Positions 26,249 through 34,287 of a stretch of 64,000 bases of DNA are shown here, piece after piece; position 1 is the stretch's first letter; each line of letters starts with the position of its first letter. The position numbers and the translations under genes are program-made. The notes under the pieces were generated by a model, which saw only the letters and a program-made list of their open reading frames with translations, made no database searches and was not told the origin of the DNA. This DNA is from Methanomassiliicoccales archaeon LGM-DZ1 (GTDB lineage: Archaea; Thermoplasmatota; Thermoplasmata; Methanomassiliicoccales; Methanomethylophilaceae). Where the stretch lies: NCBI GenBank assembly GCA_030168595.1, contig CP115556.1, positions 806,001-870,000 of the forward strand, in the 5' to 3' direction.

Positions 26249-27157
26249 TTGAAGAGTTGGGAGTTCACTAAGATCGAGGGCAACAGGATCAAGATCGACC
26301 GCTGGGTCTCGGACATCATGGGCCTGGTGGACGGAGGGTACATCTACAGCACCCTTTTCCAGTACCCCGAGGCCGGACCGAAGAAGTACGAGCTCCTCCT
26401 GTCCATGTACCCTCAGGAGAACCTCCGCAACCTGGCCCACATCACCATCTACACCGATGATGTGCCCGGAGCGACCGTCCAGGCGGCCAGGTTCCTCACC
26501 GACAGGAAGATACGCGTCCTGAACTCGGTATCCCTGAACGGGATCTCCGACACCACCATCGTCTGGGACATTCTGGCCGAGCTCAACTTCGCGGGAGAGG
26601 GCGACCTCCTCACCGAGGGGTACCAGAAGCTCAGAGAGGCAGGCGACGCGTCGGTGGACAAGATCAAGTTCATCAGCGTGAAACCGACCAGCATCGGGAG
26701 GATCTTCAGGGAGCGCAGCAGCACCGGAGGGCTCAAGACCGAGCTCAGGAAGGGCGCCCCCGTCACCTATGAGGCCGGGTTCTTCGACCTGGGCAAGGAG
26801 TACGGCGACATCCTGGGGGACCTCAGCGGCCGCAACGTCATGATCACCGTCGACCCGGGCATGTGGATCGTCTCCGTCGTCATCTTCAAGGACGACACCG
26901 ACCTCGTCAAGATAGACATGGACGTCCCGGACTGCATGGGCTCCATCGATACCGCCCTCAAGATGCTGGCCGATGCCGGCGTCAACCTCATCTCGGTCTT
27001 CACCAAGGTGGTCATATCGTACCAGACCATGGACATCGAGGTCGTCGCAGACATCAAAGGGAGCAGCATGAAGGCCGACGAGCTGGAGAAGAAACTCCCG
27101 GAATACCTGTCCGAGCTCAACGGCGTCTACGAGCTGAAGAAGATCGAGCGCCTCTGA
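26249..27157 (+). CDS. Protein with two ACT-like domains
   Basis: A 302-residue protein. Residues about 63-115 (HITIYTDDVPGATVQAARFL, then KIRVLNSVSLNG) and about 215-275 (VDVPDCMGSIDTALKMLADAG with a LISVF strand) look like ACT regulatory domains that bind amino acids or similar ligands. No catalytic domain is visible. TTG at 26249 is preceded by GAGAGGAG at the right distance. The next gene follows within two bases, so the ACT protein and the radical-SAM-like protein are coupled. Confidence 0.65.
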   Translation: MKSWEFTKIEGNRIKIDRWVSDIMGLVDGGYIYSTLFQYPEAGPKKYELLLSMYPQENLRNLAHITIYTDDVPGATVQAARFLTDRKIRVLNSVSLNGISDTTIVWDILAELNFAGEGDLLTEGYQKLREAGDASVDKIKFISVKPTSIGRIFRERSSTGGLKTELRKGAPVTYEAGFFDLGKEYGDILGDLSGRNVMITVDPGMWIVSVVIFKDDTDLVKIDMDVPDCMGSIDTALKMLADAGVNLISVFTKVVISYQTMDIEVVADIKGSSMKADELEKKLPEYLSELNGVYELKKIERL

Positions 27158-27159
27158 AG

Positions 27160-27855
27160 ATGCCCGTCGGAAGATTCATCAGGACCACCCTCGCCGATTG
27201 GCAGGGGAAGGACTGCTGCCGCCTGGAGTTCAGGGGCTACGACGTCAGGTGCCCTTTCCTCGGGGGATCGGAGCTCTATGAAGCGGGTGGCCCGTCCGTG
27301 GACACGTCCGAGATCCTGGATTACATCGATTCCAGGAAGGGCAACCTGGAGGGCATCGTCCTCGGCGGGGGCGAACCGCTCGCCGACCCCGGCCTGTACA
27401 GGTTCCTGAAGGACCTCAGGAAGACCAAGGTCCCCATCCTACTGGAGACATGGGGTATGAGGCCCGGGGAGCTCGATGACCTGGCGGGGGCGATGATGTT
27501 CGACGAGGTCAGGCTCTTCATGCCCGCCGCGCCTACGTCCCCCAAGTTCTCGGACGCGACCTCCGGGACCGCCGATCCGTCCAAGCTGCAACGTTCCGCC
27601 GAGGTCCTGGAGAGGCTCGACGTCCCGCACGGCATATGGACCTGGGCGGTCCCCGGGATATCGGGCCCGGAGGGGATCGCGGCCATCGCCAGGATCGCCG
27701 GTCAGGGCACATCGCTGACCGTGTCGCAGTTCGAGCCGTCGAAGGCGGCCTCCCCGAAGTTCAGGGAGGTGCGCCCCTATACGCGCGCAGAGGCTTCGGC
27801 GCTGGTCGCCGAGGCCAAGAAATATGCCAGGCACGTGAAGCTGTCCGGGTTCTGA
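27160..27855 (+). CDS. Radical-SAM-like protein that has lost its cluster cysteines
   Basis: A 231-residue protein resembling small activase-type radical SAM enzymes. The region FRGYDVRCPFLGGSEL sits where CxxxCxxC should be, but positions 27, 31 and 34 are Tyr, Cys and Leu, so only one Cys is left. The GGGEPLADPGL motif, which contacts SAM in active enzymes, is intact, as are later strands (ILLETWG). It probably cannot hold a 4Fe-4S cluster. It may be a regulatory or binding relative working with the ACT protein. The ATG follows the previous stop by two bases. Confidence 0.65.
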   Translation: MPVGRFIRTTLADWQGKDCCRLEFRGYDVRCPFLGGSELYEAGGPSVDTSEILDYIDSRKGNLEGIVLGGGEPLADPGLYRFLKDLRKTKVPILLETWGMRPGELDDLAGAMMFDEVRLFMPAAPTSPKFSDATSGTADPSKLQRSAEVLERLDVPHGIWTWAVPGISGPEGIAAIARIAGQGTSLTVSQFEPSKAASPKFREVRPYTRAEASALVAEAKKYARHVKLSGF

Positions 27856-27875
27856 CACAGTCAAAATAAGTTTTA

Positions 27876-27907
27876 CCGCCTATGCCTGGGAACTGAGGCA
27901 TAGGCGG
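27876..27907. terminator. Perfect 11-bp hairpin between convergent genes
   Basis: CCGCCTATGCC (27876-27886) pairs with GGCATAGGCGG (27897-27907) around a ten-base loop. It lies midway between two converging genes and probably terminates both. Confidence 0.5.
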
Positions 27908-27934
27908 ATCGCTGTCTGTACGCCTGCTCCGCTT

Positions 27935-29314
27935 TCACGCCAGGAAGTTCTCGGCGCATGCCTTGGCGGCGGGCTTCAGCGAACGGCTGCTCTGGTTGAC
28001 GAACACCGTCTGCCCCGGGCCTGCGGCCTTCTTGACCTTGGAGATCGTCTTGTCATCTGCGGAGATGACCCCGATCGAGAGCCCCGAATCCATCTCCGAC
28101 AGCATGCCGACGGCATCGTCGATGCCGGAGGCCGGGATGATGCAGAGGGCGGGAATGGCCTGGTCCTCGTAGATTGCGTCGGACGAGGGATCTATGCCGG
28201 TGAAGATCATGGGTGTCCAGTACCTCCCGTTCTCGAGGTACTCTCCGGACACCTTCTTTCCTCCGAACAGGAGGTTCGCCTCGTTCTCGGCCTTGAAGTC
28301 CAGGTACCTCTTCTCCTGCTCGGGGGACAGCAGCGGGCCCATCTTGGTCCTCTTCTCGGCAGGGTCCCCGACGCAGTAGTCCTTGGCGATCTCCACCAGG
28401 GCGCGGACGAACTCGCTCTCCTCCTCGGCCAGGACGATGACCTTCGATGTCGAGTAGAGGCGCTGGCCTGCGTACGCGAACGCAGAATCGGCGACATCCT
28501 GCGCCGCCTTCCTGATGTTGGACGGGTGGGCGACGACTATGGTGTTGGTCCCCTTGACCTCGTTGATGAACTTTATCGACTCGTCGGCAGGCGCGAACAT
28601 GAGCTCGTCTACGGCGCGGCCGCATCCCGAGGCGACGATCCCGTCGATCCCGTCTTCGGATATCAGGCGGGCGATGTGCGCATCGCTCTTGTCCGTGACG
28701 ATGTTGAGCACCCCGGCGGGCAGTCCGGCCTGCTCGAAGAACCTGTACACTGTGTAGACGGGGAGGGGGCAGGACCCGCTGGGCGCGATGACCGCAGTGT
28801 TCCCTGCAGCGATGGCCGCCGCGGCGTAGCCGACGGCAGAGGCCAGCGGAGAGCTCGCGAGGGCAACGACCGCCCATACGCCTACGGGCTTCCCTTTGAC
28901 GGAACCTGCGTCGGCGGCCGCCTTGTCCAGGACCTCGATGAGCCTGTCCGCCTCCTGCATGGCGTCCTCCCTGACCATCCCGGTGCTGAACATGACCTCG
29001 GCCGCCAGGCGGTACCTCGCGGTCCTGGCGAAAGAGGCCGCCTTGCCGATGACGGCGGCCCTCTCGGCCGGAGACGTCCCAGACCAGGATGAAAAAGCCT
29101 CGCGGGCCTTCGCGACGGCCAGAGCATCGGTGCCCTCCTCAGGCTCCTGGATGGTCCCGAAGATCACCGTGCTGTCGATGGGGCTGCACAGGGGCCTGTC
29201 CGTGCCGGAGGCTATCTTCAGCCCTCCGATGATCTGCGGGAAATCATGCTTCTCACGTCCGAGCACCATGTCGATGGCCGCTTCGAAGGTCTTGTCGTCA
29301 TAATCTGCAGGCAT
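27935..29314 (-). CDS. Aldehyde dehydrogenase-family protein lacking the catalytic Cys
   Basis: A 459-residue NAD(P)-dependent aldehyde dehydrogenase fold. Present are the nucleotide-binding region (GNTAVIAPSGSCPLPVY), the general-base Glu segment FINEVKGTNTIVV, and the C-terminal EDQAIPALCI segment. The active-site loop reads YAGQRLYSTSK: the Cys that normally follows GQ+ is Leu286 (CTC at 28459-28457). A normal oxidation mechanism is therefore unlikely. It may be a binding, structural or differently acting enzyme. The start is ATG 29314, with GTG 29323 possible. Confidence 0.78.
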   Translation of the reverse strand: MPADYDDKTFEAAIDMVLGREKHDFPQIIGGLKIASGTDRPLCSPIDSTVIFGTIQEPEEGTDALAVAKAREAFSSWSGTSPAERAAVIGKAASFARTARYRLAAEVMFSTGMVREDAMQEADRLIEVLDKAAADAGSVKGKPVGVWAVVALASSPLASAVGYAAAAIAAGNTAVIAPSGSCPLPVYTVYRFFEQAGLPAGVLNIVTDKSDAHIARLISEDGIDGIVASGCGRAVDELMFAPADESIKFINEVKGTNTIVVAHPSNIRKAAQDVADSAFAYAGQRLYSTSKVIVLAEEESEFVRALVEIAKDYCVGDPAEKRTKMGPLLSPEQEKRYLDFKAENEANLLFGGKKVSGEYLENGRYWTPMIFTGIDPSSDAIYEDQAIPALCIIPASGIDDAVGMLSEMDSGLSIGVISADDKTISKVKKAAGPGQTVFVNQSSRSLKPAAKACAENFLA

Positions 29315-29404
29315 AACATCCACGTATCCCCTGATATGAAGATAATCCTTTCACCGCCCAGCCTGCCTTATTCTTAAATACAGAGACCATATTGGCGACT
29401 CAAC

Positions 29405-29480
29405 GGACTCATGGTCTAGGGGTTATGACGTCGCCTTCACACGGCGGAGGTCGCCGGTTCAAATCCGGCTGGGTCCACCA
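29405..29480 (+). tRNA. tRNA-Val(CAC)
   Basis: The acceptor GGACTCA pairs with TGGGTCC, followed by A and an encoded CCA. The loop TTCACAC gives anticodon CAC, and GGTTCAAATCC is the T-loop. A TATA-like CTTAAATAC lies about 25 bases upstream. Confidence 0.93.
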
Positions 29481-29597
29481 TCGTTCTATTCGGCCGGTGC
29501 CTGCCGACCGCGTTATCCGCTCCGTTTCAATTGAATCCGTGCGGTTTCCGTGCATGCGCCTTTCTGATTATTGACAGTTCATCACATCACGGAATCA

Positions 29598-29661
29598 GTT
29601 GGATTATAGAGCCAACTATTATATGGATGACATGCAATCCATATTGGACTATAGTTCCAAC
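29598..29661. promoter_or_regulatory. Promoter with two copies of a 19-bp dyad operator
   Basis: TTGGATTATAGAGCCAAC (29599-29616) and TTGGACTATAGTTCCAAC (29644-29661) share TTGGA-N-TATAG-NN-CCAAC, a dyad motif, 45 bases apart. The TATA-like CTATTATATGG lies between them and the second copy covers the likely transcription start. This is a textbook repressor layout for the zinc-ribbon gene that starts at 29670. Confidence 0.6.
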
Positions 29662-29669
29662 GTGAGAAA

Positions 29670-30485
29670 ATGAGCCTGAAATGCACCCGCTGCGGATACA
29701 CATGGTCGCCCCGTCACGGGACGCCGATGAGATGCCCCTCATGCAAATCCACCAGATGGAACAAGCCGGAGATCAGGGACAAGTGCCTCCGCTGCGGGGC
29801 GGAATGGGTGCAGAGGAGCGACGACCCTCCCAAATACTGCCCCGCCTGCCATTCATCCATGTGGAACAAGGAGAGGAAGGTCTTCACCTGTTCCAAGTGC
29901 GGGCGCACGAGGATCCTCCGCTCCAACAGCCGCGGGGGCCTGTGCCCGATATGCGACAGGTATGCGCAGATGCATCCGAGGCCGATCTTCGGCCGCAGCG
30001 GCCCCGTCGCGGACGGGAGCGCGAGGTTCGGCATCGGCAGGTCCGTCCGCATATGGAGCAGCGGCGACGGGCTGATCATCAACTACATCGATAACGGGAG
30101 GAACTATGCCTATGCCTACCGCGACGGGAAGCTCATCGGCACGGTGAAACTTGACATCTGGTGCAGGAAAGAGATGGTCGACCTGAGCAGGCTGGCATCC
30201 GGACGGCCGGAGCCCCGCGAAGAGCATGCGCTCTCCCTGCTGGCGGAATCGCTGGAGGCCCGGAGCAGGAGCGATGCGGCCGTCCCTTGGACCGACGGGC
30301 CGGACGGCCTCCGGGAAAGGGTCCTCGCCCTGAGCGGCGAGGGCATGGAACCGCTGCCGATTGCGCTCAAGCTGGGCATCACGTTCTCCGAGGTCATGGA
30401 CCTGCTGAACAGCCCCCCTGAGAAGCCCGAGCCCGGGGACGCCGGCGGGAACGGGACTGGGCCTGCGTACAACGCGAGGGTCTGA
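29670..30485 (+). CDS. Protein with three N-terminal zinc ribbons
   Basis: A 271-residue protein. CTRCGYTW/CPSCKS, CLRCGAEW/CPACHS and CSKCGRTR/CPICDR form three successive zinc ribbons in the first 100 residues. A short beta-rich domain (GDGLIINYIDNGRNYAYAYRDG) follows, then a helical tail containing LPIALKLGITFSEVMDLLNS, which looks like a helix-turn-helix. I infer a DNA- or RNA-binding regulator, possibly acting on the paired operators before its own gene. Confidence 0.6.
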   Translation: MSLKCTRCGYTWSPRHGTPMRCPSCKSTRWNKPEIRDKCLRCGAEWVQRSDDPPKYCPACHSSMWNKERKVFTCSKCGRTRILRSNSRGGLCPICDRYAQMHPRPIFGRSGPVADGSARFGIGRSVRIWSSGDGLIINYIDNGRNYAYAYRDGKLIGTVKLDIWCRKEMVDLSRLASGRPEPREEHALSLLAESLEARSRSDAAVPWTDGPDGLRERVLALSGEGMEPLPIALKLGITFSEVMDLLNSPPEKPEPGDAGGNGTGPAYNARV

Positions 30486-30520
30486 AAGATTATTATCGGC
30501 CGGGACCGATTCCCGGAACG

Positions 30521-31225
30521 ATGCTTATCGAATATTGGTCGGACTACACGTGCCCGTTCTGCTGCATTGCCGAAGCACGCCTGAAGAAAGCGCTGTCCCA
30601 GATGAACCTCGGAGGCCGCGTGAAGCTCGTCTTCAAGGCGTTCGAGCTCTACCAGGAGGCCCCGCAGTGGGCCGAGAGGAACATCGTCGAGGCCATGCAG
30701 CACACCTACGGTATATCCGAGGCGGATGCCCGGGCCAAGGTGGACAGGATCGAGAGCATGGCCCGCGGGGAGGGGCTGGAGTTCAACTACGGGACCGCCC
30801 ACACCTGCAACACCTTCGATGCCCTCAGGGTGGCGAAATACGCCCAGACCCAGTCGGAGGAGATGCTGGAAAGGTACTCGCATCTGATGTTCGAGGACTT
30901 CTTCGCCAAGAACCTGAGGATCTCCGACCACGAGGTGATCCTGGATGCGGCCGAGAAGGCCGGCATGAAGAGGTCTGATGTCAAGGGGATCCTGGACGGG
31001 GACAGGTTCGCCAAAGAAGTCCGCCGCGACGAGCAGGAAGGTTACATGCTGGGGGTCCGCGCCGTGCCGTTCTTCGCGGTCGCCAGGAAGTACAGCATCC
31101 CCGGATGCATCGAGACCGAGCAGTTCAAGCAGGTGATCGCCCGGGCCATCGCCGAGGAAGAGGCGGAATCCCTGGATCCTGACAAAATGAAGGGAATGTC
31201 CTGCGGGCCAGACGGGTGCCGTTGA
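30521..31225 (+). CDS. DsbA-family (FrnE-like) thioredoxin-fold oxidoreductase
   Basis: A 234-residue cytoplasmic DsbA-like protein. The redox site CPFC (YTCPFCCIAEARLKKAL) is at residues about 11-15. The inserted helical domain has the typical NTFDALRVAKYA, and the cis-Pro loop is RAVPFF. The tail ends in MSCGPDGCR, an extra Cys pair as in FrnE proteins. No signal peptide is seen. A TATA-like GATTATTATC precedes the ATG by about 25 bases. Confidence 0.85.
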   Translation: MLIEYWSDYTCPFCCIAEARLKKALSQMNLGGRVKLVFKAFELYQEAPQWAERNIVEAMQHTYGISEADARAKVDRIESMARGEGLEFNYGTAHTCNTFDALRVAKYAQTQSEEMLERYSHLMFEDFFAKNLRISDHEVILDAAEKAGMKRSDVKGILDGDRFAKEVRRDEQEGYMLGVRAVPFFAVARKYSIPGCIETEQFKQVIARAIAEEEAESLDPDKMKGMSCGPDGCR

Positions 31226-31282
31226 GGCATTCCGGAAATAAGTAGAAAAAATGTAATGCGATACGCTGGCCCGGTGAGAACC

Positions 31283-32458
31283 ATGATGAAGAACAAGTCG
31301 ATCTGCGGAGGCAGGATGCTCTCCGCGATTGCGGCGATTGCCGTCGCCGCTGCCTTGCTTGTGCCTCTTTCCGCTGATTATTCAGAGAGTTCCAGCGAGA
31401 CTGAAATACAAACGTGGGACGACTATGGAAGCTTCAAATATACTGTGAAGGGCAGTTCCACTTATGCATATGTCTCAGCAAGTGTCAACATTGGACTGTA
31501 TTCGGAAATAACTATTCCTTCTGAGGTATACCACGGATCCACAAAATACACTGTAAATGCCGTCGATGACAATGGGTTCGAAGGCTGCACAAACATCACG
31601 AAGATAACATTTCCAACCACTCTGCAAACAATCGGGACTGAAGCATTCGGCGGATGCACATCCCTGACGGAGATCGAGATTCCTGCAACAGTCGAGAATA
31701 TCGGGAATCGCGCGTTCTACGGGTGCACGTCTCTGAAGAGCCTCGCCATGCCGGCGTGCAGCATGGGATACACGATAATCGACGGATGCGAGAATCTTGA
31801 AAACCTCACCTTGCTGTATTCTTCTCTGCAGTCAAGCGCGGACATCAGTGCCATTGCATTCTACAGTTCATGCAGCATGAATATCGCAGTGGAGAACTAC
31901 GCGTATCCAAAACTTGCAGGATACAACGACGGAAGCAAAGAATGATATGGCCTCACAACTGCGACTGTCGATGAGAGCGAGAGCCCTCATGCATCCCATG
32001 TTTCAGGATTCACCGACATCAGCACGATGAACGATGTGACTCTCACCGTCGATGCAGACAGCGATCTGATCTATGATTATTCTGCTGCCGGCGGACATAA
32101 GATAACCTCTATCAAGACGCTCTCTGAATCTACAGATGGTTGGATAACATATGATGGGACTGCGATCATAATCGACCCAAGCAAGGTCACTGATAAATCA
32201 TCTGCAACTATTACAGTTTCCAATGATGATGACCTTCTGGATACAACTTCTCAGGGCAATGTGTTCGGCCTGTTCGCGAAAACAACCGGATCTGATTCTG
32301 GAAGTTCCGATTCCGGAGACAGCGGAGACTCTGGCTCTTCCGATTCGGGAAGTTCCGATGACAATGGAGACAACACCGGCCTGATCATCGGCGGCGCTGC
32401 GGCGGCCGTTATCGTGATCGCTGCCATAGGCCTGCTGTACTTCAGGATGCACCGCTGA
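31283..32458 (+). pseudogene. BspA-like leucine-rich-repeat surface protein interrupted by TGA
   Basis: A signal peptide (about residues 10-35) leads to BspA-type repeats such as GFEGCTNITKITFP, AFGGCTSLTEIEIP and AFYGCTSLKSLAMP. TGA at 31943-31945 stops the frame. The same frame then continues from 31946 through a beta domain, a Ser/Asp-rich linker of about 35 residues and a C-terminal membrane anchor (GLIIGGAAAAVIVIAAIGLLYF). The complete form would be a cell-surface adhesin of about 390 residues. Base composition is clearly more AT-rich than its neighbours, suggesting transfer. The stop may be a recent mutation (for example TGG to TGA). Confidence 0.75.
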
Positions 32459-32485
32459 ACGGCCGAACCCTCTGAAAACTTCTTA

Positions 32486-32513
32486 CCGCTTCCTCCCGGG
32501 ATCGGGGAAGCGG
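32486..32513. terminator. Hairpin between convergent genes
   Basis: CCGCTTCC (32486-32493) pairs with GGAAGCGG (32506-32513). It is followed by a pyrimidine-rich run and lies between the BspA-like gene and the converging radical SAM gene. Confidence 0.45.
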
Positions 32514-32584
32514 ACTTCTTTCCCATCGATCGCATGGATGATGCCGCGCCTGCTGTTCCGAGAACGTCTCGGACTTCGATCCGA

Positions 32585-33613
32585 TCATTGGGCCGGGGAG
32601 ATGAGCGCGCTGAGGCTGCGGACCGACCCGTCCGCCGCCCTGACCATGCCGTAGCCCGATTCCAGGAGCCTCTTCCTTGCGCCCTGCAGGCTCTTCGACG
32701 GGTCCGCCTTCTCGATATAGTCCGCCGTCCCCTTCGGGCTCCCGGCAAACTCCGCGAAGACCTTCCCGAACCCACCGTAGAAGCCCCCGTAATAGCCGAT
32801 CGGCCCGTACTCCCGATCGGCGAACGTCGAGAGCAGGAGGGCTGACGATATCTGGTCGGCGCGGCGGGCGGACACCGCTCCGATGCCCTGTTTGGAGAAC
32901 CTCGTTCCCCCGACAGGCACCATCGCCGACGAGGAACCGTGGCGGAACCCGTACTGCATCCCGCCGAGGTAGTTGGAGGCGATCTCCCGGTCGGAGACGC
33001 CGGCGTAGACGGGCTCCGTCCCCGTATAGACCTCGATCCCCGCCCCGATGAAGCCACTGACGGTCTCCAGGCGGTCGCGGGGCTCCAGCCAGGTGATTGC
33101 TCCTTCCCCCAGGCGGAGGGCATGGTAGGCGCGGGAGGCCCCGGCCCTGCGCAGCTCCGCGCATTCCTCCGGGGCCCTGTCTCCGGTGTTCACCGCGATG
33201 ACGACATCGGAGGGAGCGGCCGCCCTGGCCGTACGGACCGCATCGAGCAGGACATCGATCTCCGTATCGTTGATTGTCATTAGCGATATGCAGGAGACAT
33301 CCCCGGCCGCGGTCGTTTCCCGTACATAGCGCCGGAGGACGTCCTCGGGCATGACGTAGTCGTCCGCGTCGGTGGTGCTGAAGGCGAACGCACAGAACGC
33401 GCAGTCTGCATGGCACGGTCCGGTGGCGATGCCTATCTGCGCCCCGATCTCCCCTATGCCCTCTTGGGCCGAAAGTGCCAGCGAGTGCGCGTGGGATATG
33501 ATCGCCGACGCCTCGGGGGAATCCTCGGGGCATCCGAGGAGGCGGACCAGCTCATCCTCCGCCAGTTCCCTCTGTTCCGCGGCCGACAGCAGCATCCCGA
33601 TCTCCGGGTCCAT
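32585..33613 (-). CDS. Biotin synthase-like radical SAM protein
   Basis: A 342-residue radical SAM enzyme. The cluster motif is CHADCAFC (residues about 67-74), followed by a TIM-barrel typical of the BioB/HydE/PylB/HmdB group: CISLMTINDTEIDVLLDAVRT, VIAVNTGDRAPEECAELRRAG, then FIGAGIEVYTGTEPVYAG. It is not close enough to any one member for me to name the product. A methanogen could use such enzymes for biotin, 3-methylornithine (pyrrolysine) or Fe-guanylylpyridinol cofactors. It is a lone gene facing the BspA-like gene. Confidence 0.7.
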   Translation of the reverse strand: MDPEIGMLLSAAEQRELAEDELVRLLGCPEDSPEASAIISHAHSLALSAQEGIGEIGAQIGIATGPCHADCAFCAFAFSTTDADDYVMPEDVLRRYVRETTAAGDVSCISLMTINDTEIDVLLDAVRTARAAAPSDVVIAVNTGDRAPEECAELRRAGASRAYHALRLGEGAITWLEPRDRLETVSGFIGAGIEVYTGTEPVYAGVSDREIASNYLGGMQYGFRHGSSSAMVPVGGTRFSKQGIGAVSARRADQISSALLLSTFADREYGPIGYYGGFYGGFGKVFAEFAGSPKGTADYIEKADPSKSLQGARKRLLESGYGMVRAADGSVRSLSALISPAQ

Positions 33614-33672
33614 GGAGGCCCCGACTCCGTTCAGGAAGATAACCGATGCGATGCGCAGAAGAATAGACTGAG

Positions 33673-33745
33673 TGGACCTGGCCGGGATCGAACCGGCGAG
33701 CTCCGCCTTGTAAGGGCGGCGTCATAACCGCTAGACCACAGGTCC
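33673..33745 (-). tRNA. tRNA-Val(TAC)
   Basis: The acceptor GGACCTG pairs with CAGGTCC with discriminator A. The loop CTTACAA gives anticodon TAC. CCA is not encoded (the next bases read CT). Confidence 0.93.
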
Positions 33746-33888
33746 GCAGACAGTCCCGGAAAAGGCTGCGTTACAGTCTCAGCAGGGCCGAAAGCTGGCT
33801 TCTGATTGGCGAGGAAATATAAAATCCCTGGCGGGCACGTTTCGAACCTTAGACTAAAATAGATGAAGGTGCATGTGGAAACCCCGAG

Positions 33889-33961
33889 CGGGTGTAGTCC
33901 AGTTGGTTAAGACGGCGGCTTCCCAAGCCACTAACTCGGGTTCGAATCCCGGCACCCGCAC
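33889..33961 (+). tRNA. tRNA-Gly(CCC)
   Basis: The acceptor GCGGGTG pairs with CACCCGC, with discriminator A at 33961. The loop TTCCCAA gives anticodon CCC. The T arm is TCGGG-TTCGAAT-CCCGG. One pair of the anticodon stem is mismatched (C28-A42). CCA is not encoded. The IS110 region begins right after it. Confidence 0.88.
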
Positions 33962-34287
33962 TCATGCTGTTATTCCATTATTCCATTCAGGCAGCGCCCG
34001 CCAACCACATTATCAGCCCCGTTTTGGTTAAACTTTGCGTAGCTTCCGCTGTGCGACCGCCTTCTGCAGGTGCTGTGCCTCAGCTCTCGTGCGGGCGGGA
34101 TCTCCGCCGGGCCGCCATCTTATTCACGCCCATCCGCCCCTCCGGGACGGAGGACCTCACCGCGTATCCGGCTGTCCCTCGGCTTTGCGCCATCTTTTGC
34201 TTCGGCCTGCCGCTGATGCGGCGGCCAAATGGTGCTCGGCGATTAAGGCCCCGGGATGCCCGCGCTCGGCGCCCGCATATCAGGGGT
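33962..34287. other. Noncoding flank between tRNA-Gly and the IS110 transposase
   Basis: This 326-base stretch has no convincing gene. It contains a short hairpin, CCTCCG-GGA-CGGAGG, near 34138-34152. It probably includes the downstream end of the IS110 element. I could not find the exact boundary or a target duplication, which IS110 elements normally do not make. Confidence 0.4.

Noticed and set aside
31943-31945. TGA recoding (selenocysteine) in the BspA-like gene
   Set aside because: TGA is the normal stop throughout the window, no SECIS-like element was seen, and an adhesin is an unlikely selenoprotein. A mutation is simpler.
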